Shown here: positions 36,822 through 45,580 of the stretch, piece after piece
Layout: every line of letters begins with the position of its first letter
Numbering within the stretch: position 1 is the stretch's first letter
NCBI GenBank assembly: GCA_019217005.1
Contig: JAHBNG010000026.1
Coordinates: 62,001-126,000 of the forward strand
Length of the DNA stretch: 64,000 nucleotides
DNA from: Chloroflexi bacterium TSY
GTDB taxonomy: Bacteria; Chloroflexota; Anaerolineae; Caldilineales; Caldilineaceae
Direction: 5' to 3'
Made by a program: the position numbers and the translations under genes
The notes under the pieces: model-generated
The model's database searches: none
Seen by the model: only the letters and a program-made list of their open reading frames with translations
What the model was told of the DNA's origin: nothing

Positions 36822-38096
36822 TTGAATAGCAATATCAACGAGCGTTCGTCCCGGCCGCACGCGTGGTTGCGAGGCTTGGGTTATCATCAGGGGGTTCCCC
36901 TAAGTCCACAAGTACGAATGGGGTTGCTGGCCGCTCTTTGTGCCTTCGTTATTTTGCTGGTTGTGGCACAATTTGATGGTCAGATGGCACTTTTTTGGGC
37001 TTTTGGTCTAGCCTTTGGATTTGTCTTGCAGCGCAGCCGTTTCTGTTTCGCCAGTGCTTTCCGTGATGTCTTTCTATTGGGCCATGGACGCAACATGAAA
37101 GGCGTTCTGGTGGGGTTGGCTGTGGCGACCTTGGGATTTGCTTCCCTCATGAGCAAACAGATTCCCAATCCCTCGTTGGGTATCTTGCCCACAACGGCCA
37201 ATGTGTTGCCGCTGGGGTGGCATTTGGTGTTGGGCGGTATACTCTTTGGGGTCGGGATGGTGGTTGCCGGAGGTTGTGTTTCGGGTAGCATCTATCGCAT
37301 GGGCGAAGGCTATGTTGCATCTTGGGTCAGTTTTTTTGGGATTATGATTGGTCTGCTCGGAGCGGGCTATACCTGGAACTGGTGGTGGGAATGGCAGATT
37401 GCCGATGGCGCCCGCATTTGGCTGCCAACCTACTTTGGTCACGCGGGGGCAGTAGTTTTGACATTTCTGGGGCTGTTGGCCGTCTACCTACTAGTCCTCT
37501 GGTGGGAGAGCCGCAGCGGGATGATTATGCCCGAACTCCCATTTCAAGAGAGCGATGAAGAGACCTTTGCTGCCCGGTTGGGCGACACGCTCAAACGTAT
37601 CTTTGTCCATGGCTGGCCCGCAGTGATTGGTGGAGCTGTGCTGGGCGGATTAAATTTTCTGCTCTTTGTGGTTGCGCAGCCGTGGGGTTTTACAGGCGAG
37701 GTTTCGCGTTGGGTCATTGGGTTCACGAATTGGATCGGAGTGGGGCCTGGTGAATTAGCTGGTGCCGCCACTCTGCCTGGCTGCACGCTTGATCTGGGAA
37801 ATGGAGGGTTCTTTCATTTCATGCTCTTCCTCGTCTGGGGGATGATCTTTGGTTCCTATGTTGCGTCACTCTTCTCTGGCGAGTTCAAAGTCCGTGTACC
37901 TCAGCAGAAGCGACGCTATGTGCAAGCAATAGGTGGCGGCACTGTTATGGGTTATGGAGCTGGAATCGCCATGGGCTGCACCATCGGATCCTTCTTTTCG
38001 GCTATCCCTTCGCTGGCCATCAACGGGTGGCTCTTTGCGCTCTGCCTCGCTCTCGGGGCCTGGATCGGCACACAAATTATCCAACGGATATCGTGA
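36822..38096 (+). CDS. YeeE/YedE family transporter
   Basis: A 424-residue polytopic membrane protein. It starts at TTG 36822, preceded by AAAGGAGGAG; the nearby GTG stops at once. It has about ten hydrophobic helices and the conserved Cys-containing segments of the family: RSRFCFASAFRD, AGGCVSGSIYRMGEG, LPGCTLDLGNGGF and AMGCTIGSFFSAI. The YeeE/TsuA branch imports thiosulfate through such Cys residues, and the YedE branch accompanies TusA-like proteins in selenium metabolism. Placed between rhodanese and a TusA-like gene, it probably imports a sulfur or selenium oxyanion. Confidence 0.93.
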   Translation: MNSNINERSSRPHAWLRGLGYHQGVPLSPQVRMGLLAALCAFVILLVVAQFDGQMALFWAFGLAFGFVLQRSRFCFASAFRDVFLLGHGRNMKGVLVGLAVATLGFASLMSKQIPNPSLGILPTTANVLPLGWHLVLGGILFGVGMVVAGGCVSGSIYRMGEGYVASWVSFFGIMIGLLGAGYTWNWWWEWQIADGARIWLPTYFGHAGAVVLTFLGLLAVYLLVLWWESRSGMIMPELPFQESDEETFAARLGDTLKRIFVHGWPAVIGGAVLGGLNFLLFVVAQPWGFTGEVSRWVIGFTNWIGVGPGELAGAATLPGCTLDLGNGGFFHFMLFLVWGMIFGSYVASLFSGEFKVRVPQQKRRYVQAIGGGTVMGYGAGIAMGCTIGSFFSAIPSLAINGWLFALCLALGAWIGTQIIQRIS

Positions 38097-38146
38097 TACT
38101 GACTAACTTGCAAACCAATCAACATTTATCAAACAGGAGACAAATC

Positions 38147-38377
38147 ATGGCATTAAAGCAACTGGATGTGCGCGGGGATATTTGACCCTACCCAATGATG
38201 AAGACAGTACAGGCCCTGAAGAAGTTAGATGCAGTGGATGAGGGATTGCAAGTGATTACCGATCACGCCCCAGCACTTGAGACGATCCCCACCCAAGCGG
38301 CACGCCTGGGTTATGATTTTGAGATTGAAGAGACTGGTTCGCCAGAGTGGCGCATTACATTGACGCGCAACGCTTAA
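38147..38377 (+). CDS. TusA/SirA-like sulfur carrier with in-frame TGA at the catalytic Cys (candidate selenoprotein)
   Basis: AGGAGA lies 6 nt before the ATG at 38147. Reading through the TGA at 38183-38185 gives 76 residues: MALKQLDVRGDI-U-PYPMMK and so on to a TAA at 38375. The family motif is CPxP with Cys as the persulfide carrier, and the TGA falls exactly at that Cys, with everything else in frame and typical (LDVRGD before it, the beta-alpha-beta tail RLGYDFEIEETG after). This is the pattern of a selenocysteine codon, and UPxP versions of SirA-like proteins are known. The alternative is a nonsense mutation (TGC/TGT to TGA), leaving only a 60-residue fragment from 38195. No unambiguous SECIS hairpin was found by eye; a 5-bp interrupted stem CCUAC/GUACAGG lies 3-30 nt after the TGA. 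No selA/B/C/D in the window. Confidence 0.8.
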
Positions 38378-38476
38378 CTTTACTTTCTGGTAAAAGAAAA
38401 GAGATGAGGTGAGAAATGTGACAAAAAGCGGTTAGCGTTTCATCCTAAAGGTAGAGAAACCAAAAAGGAGGAAGGA

Positions 38477-39175
38477 ATGCTAACCGCGCCAGAAATAACT
38501 ATAGCAGTACTGATGAATGTATTGCAAGTAACGCCGGTGGGAACAAACGTAAATGTAATGCGTCTGATGTGGGCGATGATGAATGGGTCGTTTCTGAAAA
38601 GTCGAGGAGCAATCCATAGCGCATTGAAAGAAAGCGGGTTTGAAGATGAGGAGCTCCGGCGAAGCTGGTGGAGCTTTCGATATGGATCATGGGATATTGC
38701 AAGCCTGCTCTCATCGTGGCAAGAAGAAGTGGAGTGGAAAGGGGAATGGGAGGCAAAAAAGTTAGAAGGATACCGAGTGAAAAGCATAGATATCACAGGG
38801 TTCTGGCGACCGAAGCTGCAAGGGAAAGTGAACCGACTCTATAACTCAACGGCTCGTCGGGTATTGCCCGCGATCATCTTTGGAGTGATGATAAGCTCGG
38901 GGGAGATAGGCGGGAAACGAGTGCCACTGCTCAAGGCAATCATGAGATGCGAGGTAGGCACAAAGGAAAGTGAGTTTCGGAAAAAGCTGCTGAAAGAGAC
39001 CAAGAAATCACTGGAGTCAGACGAAGTGGCGGTGGTCGATGCCGGGTTTACAATCAGAGAAATGCTAGAAAGCGACGTCGACCGATTTGTCCTTCGGGAA
39101 GCGATTAACTGCACAGCGCGCCGCAATGAGTTACCCGAACGTAAGGAAAAAAGGCAGACCACCCGAATATGGTGA
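38477..39175 (+). CDS. DDE transposase, N-terminal part (copy A)
   Basis: A 232-residue frame that includes the first two acidic motifs (VKSIDITGFWRP and VAVVDAGFTIRE) of an RNase H-fold transposase. I could not assign a named IS family. The frame is lost near 39150 where copy A has a run of six A and copy B has five, so the last dozen residues (QTTRIW) are out of frame. Not functional as it stands. Confidence 0.82.
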   Translation: MLTAPEITIAVLMNVLQVTPVGTNVNVMRLMWAMMNGSFLKSRGAIHSALKESGFEDEELRRSWWSFRYGSWDIASLLSSWQEEVEWKGEWEAKKLEGYRVKSIDITGFWRPKLQGKVNRLYNSTARRVLPAIIFGVMISSGEIGGKRVPLLKAIMRCEVGTKESEFRKKLLKETKKSLESDEVAVVDAGFTIREMLESDVDRFVLREAINCTARRNELPERKEKRQTTRIW

Positions 39176-39237
39176 TATTGTGCGTCCGCTCTCTCGATGC
39201 TATAGGGGAAAGCGACTCGAGGCCACAACTCCAGACT

Positions 39238-39452
39238 CAGTAGATCCAAATTTGGCGTTTTTGGCTATTTTCAGTCGAGATTGCAGGGATTTTGGAGTCA
39301 TTTATTCAGATTTCGGTTACAGAAAACAAGCTATTTCATATCTGAAAATCGCCCAAATCTAACGCAAAAACTAGATATCGACCGGCAAATTTGTATTTAT
39401 GTCAACTGTTTAGCCAGAATTCTCTCTCAAAACCTGAAATTTGGATCTACTG
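39238..39452. repeat. 215-bp miniature inverted-repeat element, copy 1
   Basis: Inserted within transposon copy A. Ends CAGTAGATCCAAATTT and AAATTTGGATCTACTG are inverted repeats. The 5-bp direct repeat AGACT flanks it (39233-39237 and 39453-39457), and the uninterrupted site is visible in transposon copy B. It is AT-rich with no coding capacity. A second full copy of identical length is at 61604-61818. Confidence 0.88.
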
Positions 39453-39534
39453 AGACTCGTTTGGTCAATTTGTCTATAGTGGTCGCCTGATTCGCTATCA
39501 AGCATGGCACAATCTCGTCCCCAGGACAACCAAG

Positions 39535-39993
39535 GTGGATACAGCCAACCGCACCTATTCGATTTACGTCTTTCAGGATCCTGCTTATCACACACCTTTG
39601 GTTCTGGCGACCGTCATGGCTTTACAAGCTGAAACCATTTATCTTTTCTATCTGGAGCGCTGGCCTGTTGAACATCCCCCCTTGGCTTCCAAGCAGATGA
39701 TTGGCTTACATCGTCAATTTGTTCATGCCGATGAGGCTTGCTTCCGCTTACCTGAACTGGGGCTGCTTGCTGGCAATCTTCTTTCCCATTTAGCCGCTTC
39801 TCTTCCTCCCATACCGACTGGCTACTGGGATCGAGAGCCTCAAGCCACTCCCGGCAGGCTGCGCCGCGTTCTCTCGAGTGCTCTTTTTCCAACTCCCGAC
39901 CAACTCGACCCTGACTTTCGGAAAAAGGCCTCGGTTTCACACCATTTACCTAAAGGCGTTCTCGCTCATCGCCGCCTCAATGCCGCTGCTTAA
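39535..39993 (+). pseudogene. DDE transposase, C-terminal part (copy A)
   Basis: Continues the transposase after the 215-bp insertion: TKVDTANRTYSIYV-type strand, then LERWPVEHPPLASKQMIGLH, where the Glu is the likely third catalytic residue, then a C-terminal tail to HRRLNAAA. In this copy the run of C before TTGGC has six bases and the frame stays open to the end, unlike copy B. Confidence 0.75.
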
Positions 39994-40158
39994 ACTAGCC
40001 GAGCACTATTTTTACATTTTATCCCGTTTTTTCAGGGTGGATTCTTTTTTCCGCCCCTTTCGGTTTGCCCTTTGTCACTCAAGCCTTTACCAGAAAGTAA
40101 AGATTAATTATTTTCAAAAATTCGATTGAGCCTATTCTTACCCAAGAGGATACATGTG

Positions 40159-41079
40159 ATGAACACCAAACAGTATACCCAAACAATCTTGATCCTCCTT
40201 CTTCTATTAACCGGTTGTACACCCGTTGCCCCGATGGCAGAAGTGACCATTCCTCAAGCATATGCCAAGCCTGATGTTTTAGTTGACACAGCATGGGTGC
40301 TTGAACATTTAGAGGATGCTGATGTACACTTTTTAGATGTGAGTGCGAGCTTGGAGGATTTTCAAGAAGGTCATCTCCCAGGTGCAATTTACGTGGATTG
40401 GCGCACCGACTTAACAAATCCGAATGATTCCACGCGCGGCCAGATATTGGCTCAAGATATGCTTTCCGCATTGATGAGTCGTGTGGGTGTAAACAACGAG
40501 GATACGGTTGTCTTCTATGATGGCACCAACAATCTTTTTGCCGCTCGTGCCTACTGGGCACTCAAATATTATCAACATGACGATGTGCGCGTCTACAATG
40601 GGGGCCTCATCAAATGGAAGGCCGATGATCAAGCCGTGGTGACCGAGATTGTAGAGCCGATGCCCTCTGAATATGTAGCGGGCGATCCTGACCCCGCCAT
40701 TCGCACGACCTCTGAATATGTACTGGAACACTTAGACGATCCATCTGTCGTCACCTGCGACACACGTGGCCCGGAGGAATATGCAGGAACGGATGCACGT
40801 TCCGACCGGGGAGGACATATTCCCGGTGCTATCAACCTGGAATGGCGTCATGCCATCAACGAGGACGGTACCTTCCGGTCTGCCCCCGACCTAGGCGAAC
40901 TCTTTACCAAAGCAGGTTTTACGCCAGATAAAGAGATTCTCACTTATTGCCAGACAGGGGTACGTGGTGCCCATACCTGGTTTGTGCTGCGAGAACTGCT
41001 GGGTTACCCCAATGTGCGAAACTACGATGGCTCCTGGGAAGAGTGGGGCAATAATCCAGATCTCCCAATTGAACAATAA
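40159..41079 (+). CDS. Lipoprotein tandem rhodanese (extracytoplasmic sulfurtransferase)
   Basis: A 306-residue protein. The ATG at 40159 has AAGAGGA 9 nt upstream. The N-terminus is a lipoprotein signal: a short basic start, ILILLLLLTGC lipobox with Cys near residue 20, so the mature protein is surface-anchored. Two rhodanese domains follow: the first inactive (YDGTNNLFAARA, no Cys), the second with the active-site loop TYCQTGVRGAHTW. It is paralogous to the cytoplasmic rhodanese at 35992. With a transporter and a carrier protein in between, it could release or prepare sulfane sulfur outside the membrane for uptake. A transposon now separates it from the operon, so its expression may have changed. 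Confidence 0.93.
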   Translation: MNTKQYTQTILILLLLLTGCTPVAPMAEVTIPQAYAKPDVLVDTAWVLEHLEDADVHFLDVSASLEDFQEGHLPGAIYVDWRTDLTNPNDSTRGQILAQDMLSALMSRVGVNNEDTVVFYDGTNNLFAARAYWALKYYQHDDVRVYNGGLIKWKADDQAVVTEIVEPMPSEYVAGDPDPAIRTTSEYVLEHLDDPSVVTCDTRGPEEYAGTDARSDRGGHIPGAINLEWRHAINEDGTFRSAPDLGELFTKAGFTPDKEILTYCQTGVRGAHTWFVLRELLGYPNVRNYDGSWEEWGNNPDLPIEQ

Positions 41080-41094
41080 GGGATGGCAATTAAG

Positions 41095-41165
41095 GAATGC
41101 GCATTAAATAGCTTGAACAGTCATTCTCGAGTGAAACGAAGAGTCGTGTTCAAGTGATTTAAGGC
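41095..41165. repeat. Palindromic dispersed repeat
   Basis: GCATTAAATAGCTTGAACA pairs with TGTTCAAGTGATTTAA, making a hairpin in the gap between the rhodanese and rnhA. A related sequence lies upstream of rplS (31385-31490). Confidence 0.55.
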
Positions 41166-41240
41166 CAATTAAGTGAGCAGTGTTCATTTACACACTTTGT
41201 GGTATACCCTCTTTGAACCAATGGAGTGAGTGATTCAACC

Positions 41241-41756
41241 ATGACTTCCACAATACCCGTCATCATCTATACTGATGGTGGCTGTATCGGCAACCCTGGT
41301 CCCGGTGGTTGGGCTGCAGTCTTACGCTATGGTGAACACGAGCGAATCATCAGTGGTCGCTTTCGCAACACAACCAACAACCGAATGGAGTTACGTGCTG
41401 CCATCGAAGCGCTTGAAACGCTCAAGCGGCCCTGCCCTGTGACGATCTATACCGATAGCATCTATCTCCGAGACGGAATCACTAAGTGGATCGATGGTTG
41501 GCAACGTAATGGTTGGCGGACTGCGAACAAGAAACCTGTCAAGAATCAGGATCTGTGGCGTCGTCTCTTGCAAGCAATTGAACAACATCAGTCAGTTGGA
41601 GGTGTTAGCTGGGAATGGACCAAAGGACATGCTGGCGATGAACGGAATGAGCAAGTCGACGATTTGGCCAATGGCGAAGCCCGTCAAGTGACAGATTTTG
41701 ATCCGATTGACGAAGAAATGGCCGTTCACCCTGATCTATTCTCATCAAACGAATAG
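41241..41756 (+). CDS. rnhA: Ribonuclease HI
   Basis: Cleaves the RNA strand of RNA-DNA hybrids. The four catalytic acidic residues are visible in [21 protein letters not shown] and NEQVDDLA, and the basic protrusion [14 protein letters not shown] and KGHAG loop are present. 171 residues including an acidic C-terminal tail of about 20. The ATG at 41241 is preferred over a GTG at 41226, since family members start just before the first strand. Confidence 0.96.
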   Translation: MTSTIPVIIYTDGGCIGNPGPGGWAAVLRYGEHERIISGRFRNTTNNRMELRAAIEALETLKRPCPVTIYTDSIYLRDGITKWIDGWQRNGWRTANKKPVKNQDLWRRLLQAIEQHQSVGGVSWEWTKGHAGDERNEQVDDLANGEARQVTDFDPIDEEMAVHPDLFSSNE

Positions 41757-41827
41757 ACAAACCAGATAATCCCCATACAAAGGTGGAGTCGCCATGCATG
41801 GTGCAGCATTCTCGAATGCGAACGGGC

Positions 41828-41985
41828 GGCGTTAGAGATTACACGCAGTAGGATTTCTCAGAGGTAGAGCGTTCAAATGGCGAAAAAAGACGCAGTAGAG
41901 AATCTCGGACCATTTGGCACGCTCGAGTCTGTTTTGACTGAGAAGTGCAGGATTATGTCTACTGCGTGTAATAGAGAACGCCTCC
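41828..41985. repeat. Palindromic element overlapping the 3' end of menD
   Basis: The arm GGCGTTAGAGATTACACGCA (41828-41847) is inverted at TGCGTGTAATAGAGAACGCC (41966-41985), with four mismatches in 24 bp. The right arm lies inside menD, providing its last codons and stop. Similar arms occur at 31868-31925. Confidence 0.7.
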
Positions 41986-43758
41986 TCCTCGGTTGTATGT
42001 CCCTTTTGCGGCTACTGTTTTGAATTGCTCAAAAACTGTTGTGTTGATGACCATATCCGTTTCGATCTCTAAAAGTGCTGGGGCTTGACGCTTTGCAAAA
42101 AAGTTCGGTAATATACGTCGTAGGCTGTTATCATCTTGACAATGGAAGTAGTCGCAGCCGTGGTCTGCAGCGGTTCGTTGGGCTGATAAATTTTGGGGCG
42201 TTAGAAAGTAGGTTGCTCGCTCTTCGGATGGTAAGCGATTCGGCCCGTCGATCAGATCGAAGATCCCCCCACCATGATTGTTCAGTACTACTATGCGAAG
42301 ATTCGGCGGTAGGTGCTGATGCCATAAACCGTTTCGATCGTAGAAAAAGGCCAGATCGCCGACAATGAGCGTTGTTGGCACTTCATCTGCTAAAGCCGCT
42401 CCAACAGCTGTGCTCACCGTGCCGTCTATACCGCTGACCCCTCTGTTGCTATGGATCGCACCTGGTTGCCAGCCACTCAGGTAACCAATAAAGTTGGCAT
42501 AGCGAATCGGCATACTGTTCCCCAGTTGTAATCGACTTTGATCTGGCAACGCTTGCAAAACGCGATGAACCGCCACAAACTCACCGAAGGATGCCTTTTC
42601 AAGAAAATCCTTCAGTGCCCTGCTCGCTTGCTCTTGCATATGTTGCCAATGGGTTGCATACAGATCGCCTGAAACAACATGATCGAGACGATGAGCGGAT
42701 TCCGTTATCCGAGTAGAGAGTTGAGCCAAAAAGTCTACTGGCTCCATATGTAGAACATGCGTTAGGCATTGATAGGTGTCGGGTGCGTTGCCGCTTGGCA
42801 GAATGTGCCATTGTTCTTGGGGCTTATTCTGACGCAGATAGAGCTTGAGGTATTTAGAGACGAGTGGCCCACCAAAGCTCACCACCAAATCGGGGCGCAG
42901 TGCTTGCTTTGCCGTTACGTCTTGGGTGCCGAGAATCATATCTGCTTGATGCAACGGGGTCACGTCTGGCTTCAGATTACTGGTCATATCGCCAATGATG
43001 GCAACCGTCGGATCTTGACGAAGCTGGCGCAAAGCCTCTTGTAGTCTGTGTGATGGTGGGTACATTCCGACAACGATGAGTTTACGTTTGGCTTGCCTCC
43101 AAGTTGCGACAACGGTCTCCCCGTTCGCTTCAGACAAATTCAGTTCTGCTTTTTGAACAGAAATTGTGCGGGCTTGAGATATAGAAGAATTTGTCTCTTG
43201 TTCCTTCACATAGAGTGGTTCACGCAACGGCACATTGATGTGAACCGGACCTGGAGTTAACCCCAGCACCAGGTAGAGTGCCTCAGAGACAATGCGGTTG
43301 ACGTGCCATTGACTATCTGGATGACGAACATCAACTGGGAAAACAAAGCTGCCGCGACAATGCGGCAGATAGAGATCGGGCTGGTGAAGTGATTGGTTAT
43401 CCTGCTGATCGATCCATTCTGGTGGACGATCAGCAGTGAAGATTAGGAGGGGCACTTGTTGGTAGTATGCTTCTGCGACAGCCGGCCCATAGTTGAGAGC
43501 AGCCGTACCCGATGTGCAGACAAGACCCACTGGTTGGCGTGTCTGTTGGGCCAATCCCAAGGCGACATAGGCCGCAGAACGTTCATCATAGACAATTCGA
43601 CACTGGATCTCAGGATGACGCGCAAAAGCCAATGTCAGAGGTGCGGAGCGCGAACCAGGGGATATGATAAAGTTTCGCACCCTTTGATCAACGCAAAGTT
43701 GGGCTAGATTGGTGAAAAGTTGTTGACGCAGGACCAGAGAACCATCAACATCATTCAT
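41959..43758 (-). CDS. menD: 2-succinyl-5-enolpyruvyl-6-hydroxy-3-cyclohexene-1-carboxylate synthase
   Basis: A 599-residue ThDP-dependent enzyme that joins isochorismate and 2-oxoglutarate in menaquinone synthesis. Features include the N-terminal SPGSRSAPLTLAF, the catalytic Glu region YDERSAAYVALGLA, TSGTAALNYGPAVAEA and the ThDP-binding GDLAFFYDRNGLW. Its start overlaps the menF stop by four bases (ATGA), so the pair is translationally coupled. The last residues RGGGVLYYTQ are encoded by the arm of a palindromic repeat, suggesting the original C-terminus was replaced. Confidence 0.96.
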   Translation of the reverse strand: MNDVDGSLVLRQQLFTNLAQLCVDQRVRNFIISPGSRSAPLTLAFARHPEIQCRIVYDERSAAYVALGLAQQTRQPVGLVCTSGTAALNYGPAVAEAYYQQVPLLIFTADRPPEWIDQQDNQSLHQPDLYLPHCRGSFVFPVDVRHPDSQWHVNRIVSEALYLVLGLTPGPVHINVPLREPLYVKEQETNSSISQARTISVQKAELNLSEANGETVVATWRQAKRKLIVVGMYPPSHRLQEALRQLRQDPTVAIIGDMTSNLKPDVTPLHQADMILGTQDVTAKQALRPDLVVSFGGPLVSKYLKLYLRQNKPQEQWHILPSGNAPDTYQCLTHVLHMEPVDFLAQLSTRITESAHRLDHVVSGDLYATHWQHMQEQASRALKDFLEKASFGEFVAVHRVLQALPDQSRLQLGNSMPIRYANFIGYLSGWQPGAIHSNRGVSGIDGTVSTAVGAALADEVPTTLIVGDLAFFYDRNGLWHQHLPPNLRIVVLNNHGGGIFDLIDGPNRLPSEERATYFLTPQNLSAQRTAADHGCDYFHCQDDNSLRRILPNFFAKRQAPALLEIETDMVINTTVFEQFKTVAAKGTYNRGGGVLYYTQ

Positions 43759-45050
43759 TGTTTATTGTTCATCACATTCAACAAAGTATCTGCTTTCATC
43801 TTCGTCTCACGCCACTCGGCATCTGGCTCTGAGTCGGCTGTGATCCCCACACCGACATAGAGCTTTGCACGCATTACCTCTAATTCCATACAGCGTAGGT
43901 TGACATAGAGACTGGACTGTCCATCAATATGGACAGGACCAAGATAACCACTGTAGAAGCGTCGGTCATAGCCTTCTTTTGCATGAATAAAATCAACAGC
44001 TTTATCTTTGGGCATGCCGCAGACGGCAGAAGTTGGATGTAGTTCATTTAGCATACGATTGGCAACCGTATGGAGTTTATGTGTATCCAGTGTAATGGAG
44101 TAATCGGTGCGCAGGTGAACGACATTGCCAGCCGCTACAGTTTTGGGCCCCTCTTCTCTCACAATCCCCTGTTCGGAATCAAGCTGCTCAGAATCAAATA
44201 GCAATGAATCATAGTTTACTCGCTGAAAAAAGGTACGGATGTCGTTTGCCACAAAACCTTGCTCTTCGAGTTCCTTCACCCCCCATTGCACTGCTGAGAT
44301 TGGCTGATTTTGAGGTCGTGCCTTTGTTCCCGCCAGCGCCACCGTTTGCAATTGATTGTTTGTCAGAGAAAGCAGCAGCTCTGGACTTGCACCGATCCAG
44401 GTGCCAACGCCAGGAATTGCCACAAGCGAGACAAAAGCATGTGGATAGTGTGCGCAAAGCTCGCTAAAGAGGATGACTGGATCGAAGTCACTGGATAAGG
44501 GTGTATCAGTTACACGCGAGACGACAATTTTGTCAATGTCGCTTCGACGAATCACGTCTCTCGCCTGGCTTACAAGTCGGCAGAACTGCTGTCGATCCAG
44601 ATAACTCATCCGATCAATCTGGTACGGCGAACTGTACCATGCAGTTGGTCCTGGGACCAGTCCCATAGAAACGCCTTGTGTAGCCCACAAAAACCGTTCA
44701 AAATTTTTCTGCTGTTGTGTCGACCAAGCCATTCCCTCTCTGCGGAATACGCCCTGGGACCAAACCAGATCAGCCACTATTTGATGACTCTGATGTTCAT
44801 GAGACTGATTGAAGGGTGAAAAAAGAAAGGCCGGCTTTCGCTCATTTAGATCGACTGAACCCGAAACCGTCTCTTCAGACAAAGAGACGACACCATAAAT
44901 TTGATCTCTATTTGAATCGCGCCAGAGCGCGATTGGCAAAGCACAAGCAAGAGCCGCTCTGTAGAAGCAAGGAAGCTCTTCTTTATATTGAGTTAGATAT
45001 TCGTCACGGTCGAGGGTGGTCTTCGGTGAAAGAATTTGGTCAGCATACAT
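43755..45050 (-). CDS. menF: Isochorismate synthase
   Basis: A 431-residue chorismate-binding enzyme that makes isochorismate for menaquinone. The C-terminal half has the family signatures KIVVSRV, TWIGASPELLLS, ALAGTKARP, KELEEQGFVANDI, LHPTSAVCGMPKDKA and the DRRFYSGYLGP segment. The MenF/EntC-type assignment over anthranilate synthase rests on the coupling to menD. A Ser/Gln-rich insertion (LDSEQLDSEQ) is the only oddity. Confidence 0.95.
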   Translation of the reverse strand: MYADQILSPKTTLDRDEYLTQYKEELPCFYRAALACALPIALWRDSNRDQIYGVVSLSEETVSGSVDLNERKPAFLFSPFNQSHEHQSHQIVADLVWSQGVFRREGMAWSTQQQKNFERFLWATQGVSMGLVPGPTAWYSSPYQIDRMSYLDRQQFCRLVSQARDVIRRSDIDKIVVSRVTDTPLSSDFDPVILFSELCAHYPHAFVSLVAIPGVGTWIGASPELLLSLTNNQLQTVALAGTKARPQNQPISAVQWGVKELEEQGFVANDIRTFFQRVNYDSLLFDSEQLDSEQGIVREEGPKTVAAGNVVHLRTDYSITLDTHKLHTVANRMLNELHPTSAVCGMPKDKAVDFIHAKEGYDRRFYSGYLGPVHIDGQSSLYVNLRCMELEVMRAKLYVGVGITADSEPDAEWRETKMKADTLLNVMNNKQ

Positions 45051-45235
45051 AGTCAGATTTAATCTGTGAAATTTTTTTCAAATGTAAAATAAAAAATATA
45101 ACATCACCATATATCAACTCGATTATATCGGGCCGATATAAATGAGTTTACCTTCTTATGCTTCAGTCTGTCAATAATGGTCATTCCAATTTGGGATCGA
45201 TCTAAAGTGAAGTCAGTTTAAAAACGCTATTCTGA

Positions 45236-45301
45236 ATCTTCCCGGAAGGGGTCAGGCATTGTAGGGTAAACGGGTCGATTTGTGACCCCTTCCGGGAAGA
45301 T
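45236..45301. repeat. Perfect 19-bp inverted repeat
   Basis: ATCTTCCCGGAAGGGGTCA at 45236-45254 and TGACCCCTTCCGGGAAGAT at 45283-45301, separated by 28 bp. No T-run follows, so it is not a typical terminator. It lies in the divergent gap between menF and mscS. Confidence 0.85.
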
Positions 45302-45368
45302 GGGTCAGCGAAACTATTGTTCTCTATCGGATTTCACTGTAGGTCGTTACCCCGTCAATTAAACTCAG

Positions 45369-45446
45369 CTCTGTATGAAAACATCGTCTTGCTCTATCTG
45401 GCAAAATGCAAGGAAAAACCATGTTTTCATCACAACCACAGTATAG
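45369..45446. repeat. Dispersed element, copy 3 of the GCTCTGTATGAAAAC family
   Basis: Left end GCTCTGTATGAAAACAT and right end ATGTTTTCATCACAACCACA. Only about 35 bp lie between, making it the shortest of the three copies. The remaining parts of the 45051-45580 gap show nothing else I can name. Confidence 0.7.
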
Positions 45447-45580
45447 TACTACATTCCTATATACTGAACTAACAAATCTTGCTATGATGAGAATGAATTT
45501 CGCTTATCTCCCCAAACTGAACACGATGCTCGTGTTCAGTCAGGAATGGATGCCGAGCAGTTTAGACAAAGGATAGTCAG

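Larger units (their letters stand above)
38378..40102 (+). mobile_element. DDE transposon, copy A, with an internal 215-bp insertion
   Basis: Terminal inverted repeats CTTTACTTTCTGGTAAAG at 38378-38396 and 40085-40102. The element is about 97% identical by eye to copy B (59992-61490) but carries an extra 215-bp element at 39238-39452 plus a poly-A length change near 39150. It begins at the base after the tusA stop codon and separates tusA from the lipoprotein rhodanese. Unlike copy B it has no matching flanking duplication (CGCTTAA left, ATTAATT right), so one side may have been rearranged. Confidence 0.88.

Noticed and set aside
45236..45301. Rho-independent terminator
   Set aside because: Strong stem but a 28-nt loop and no following T-run, and neither flanking gene ends here.
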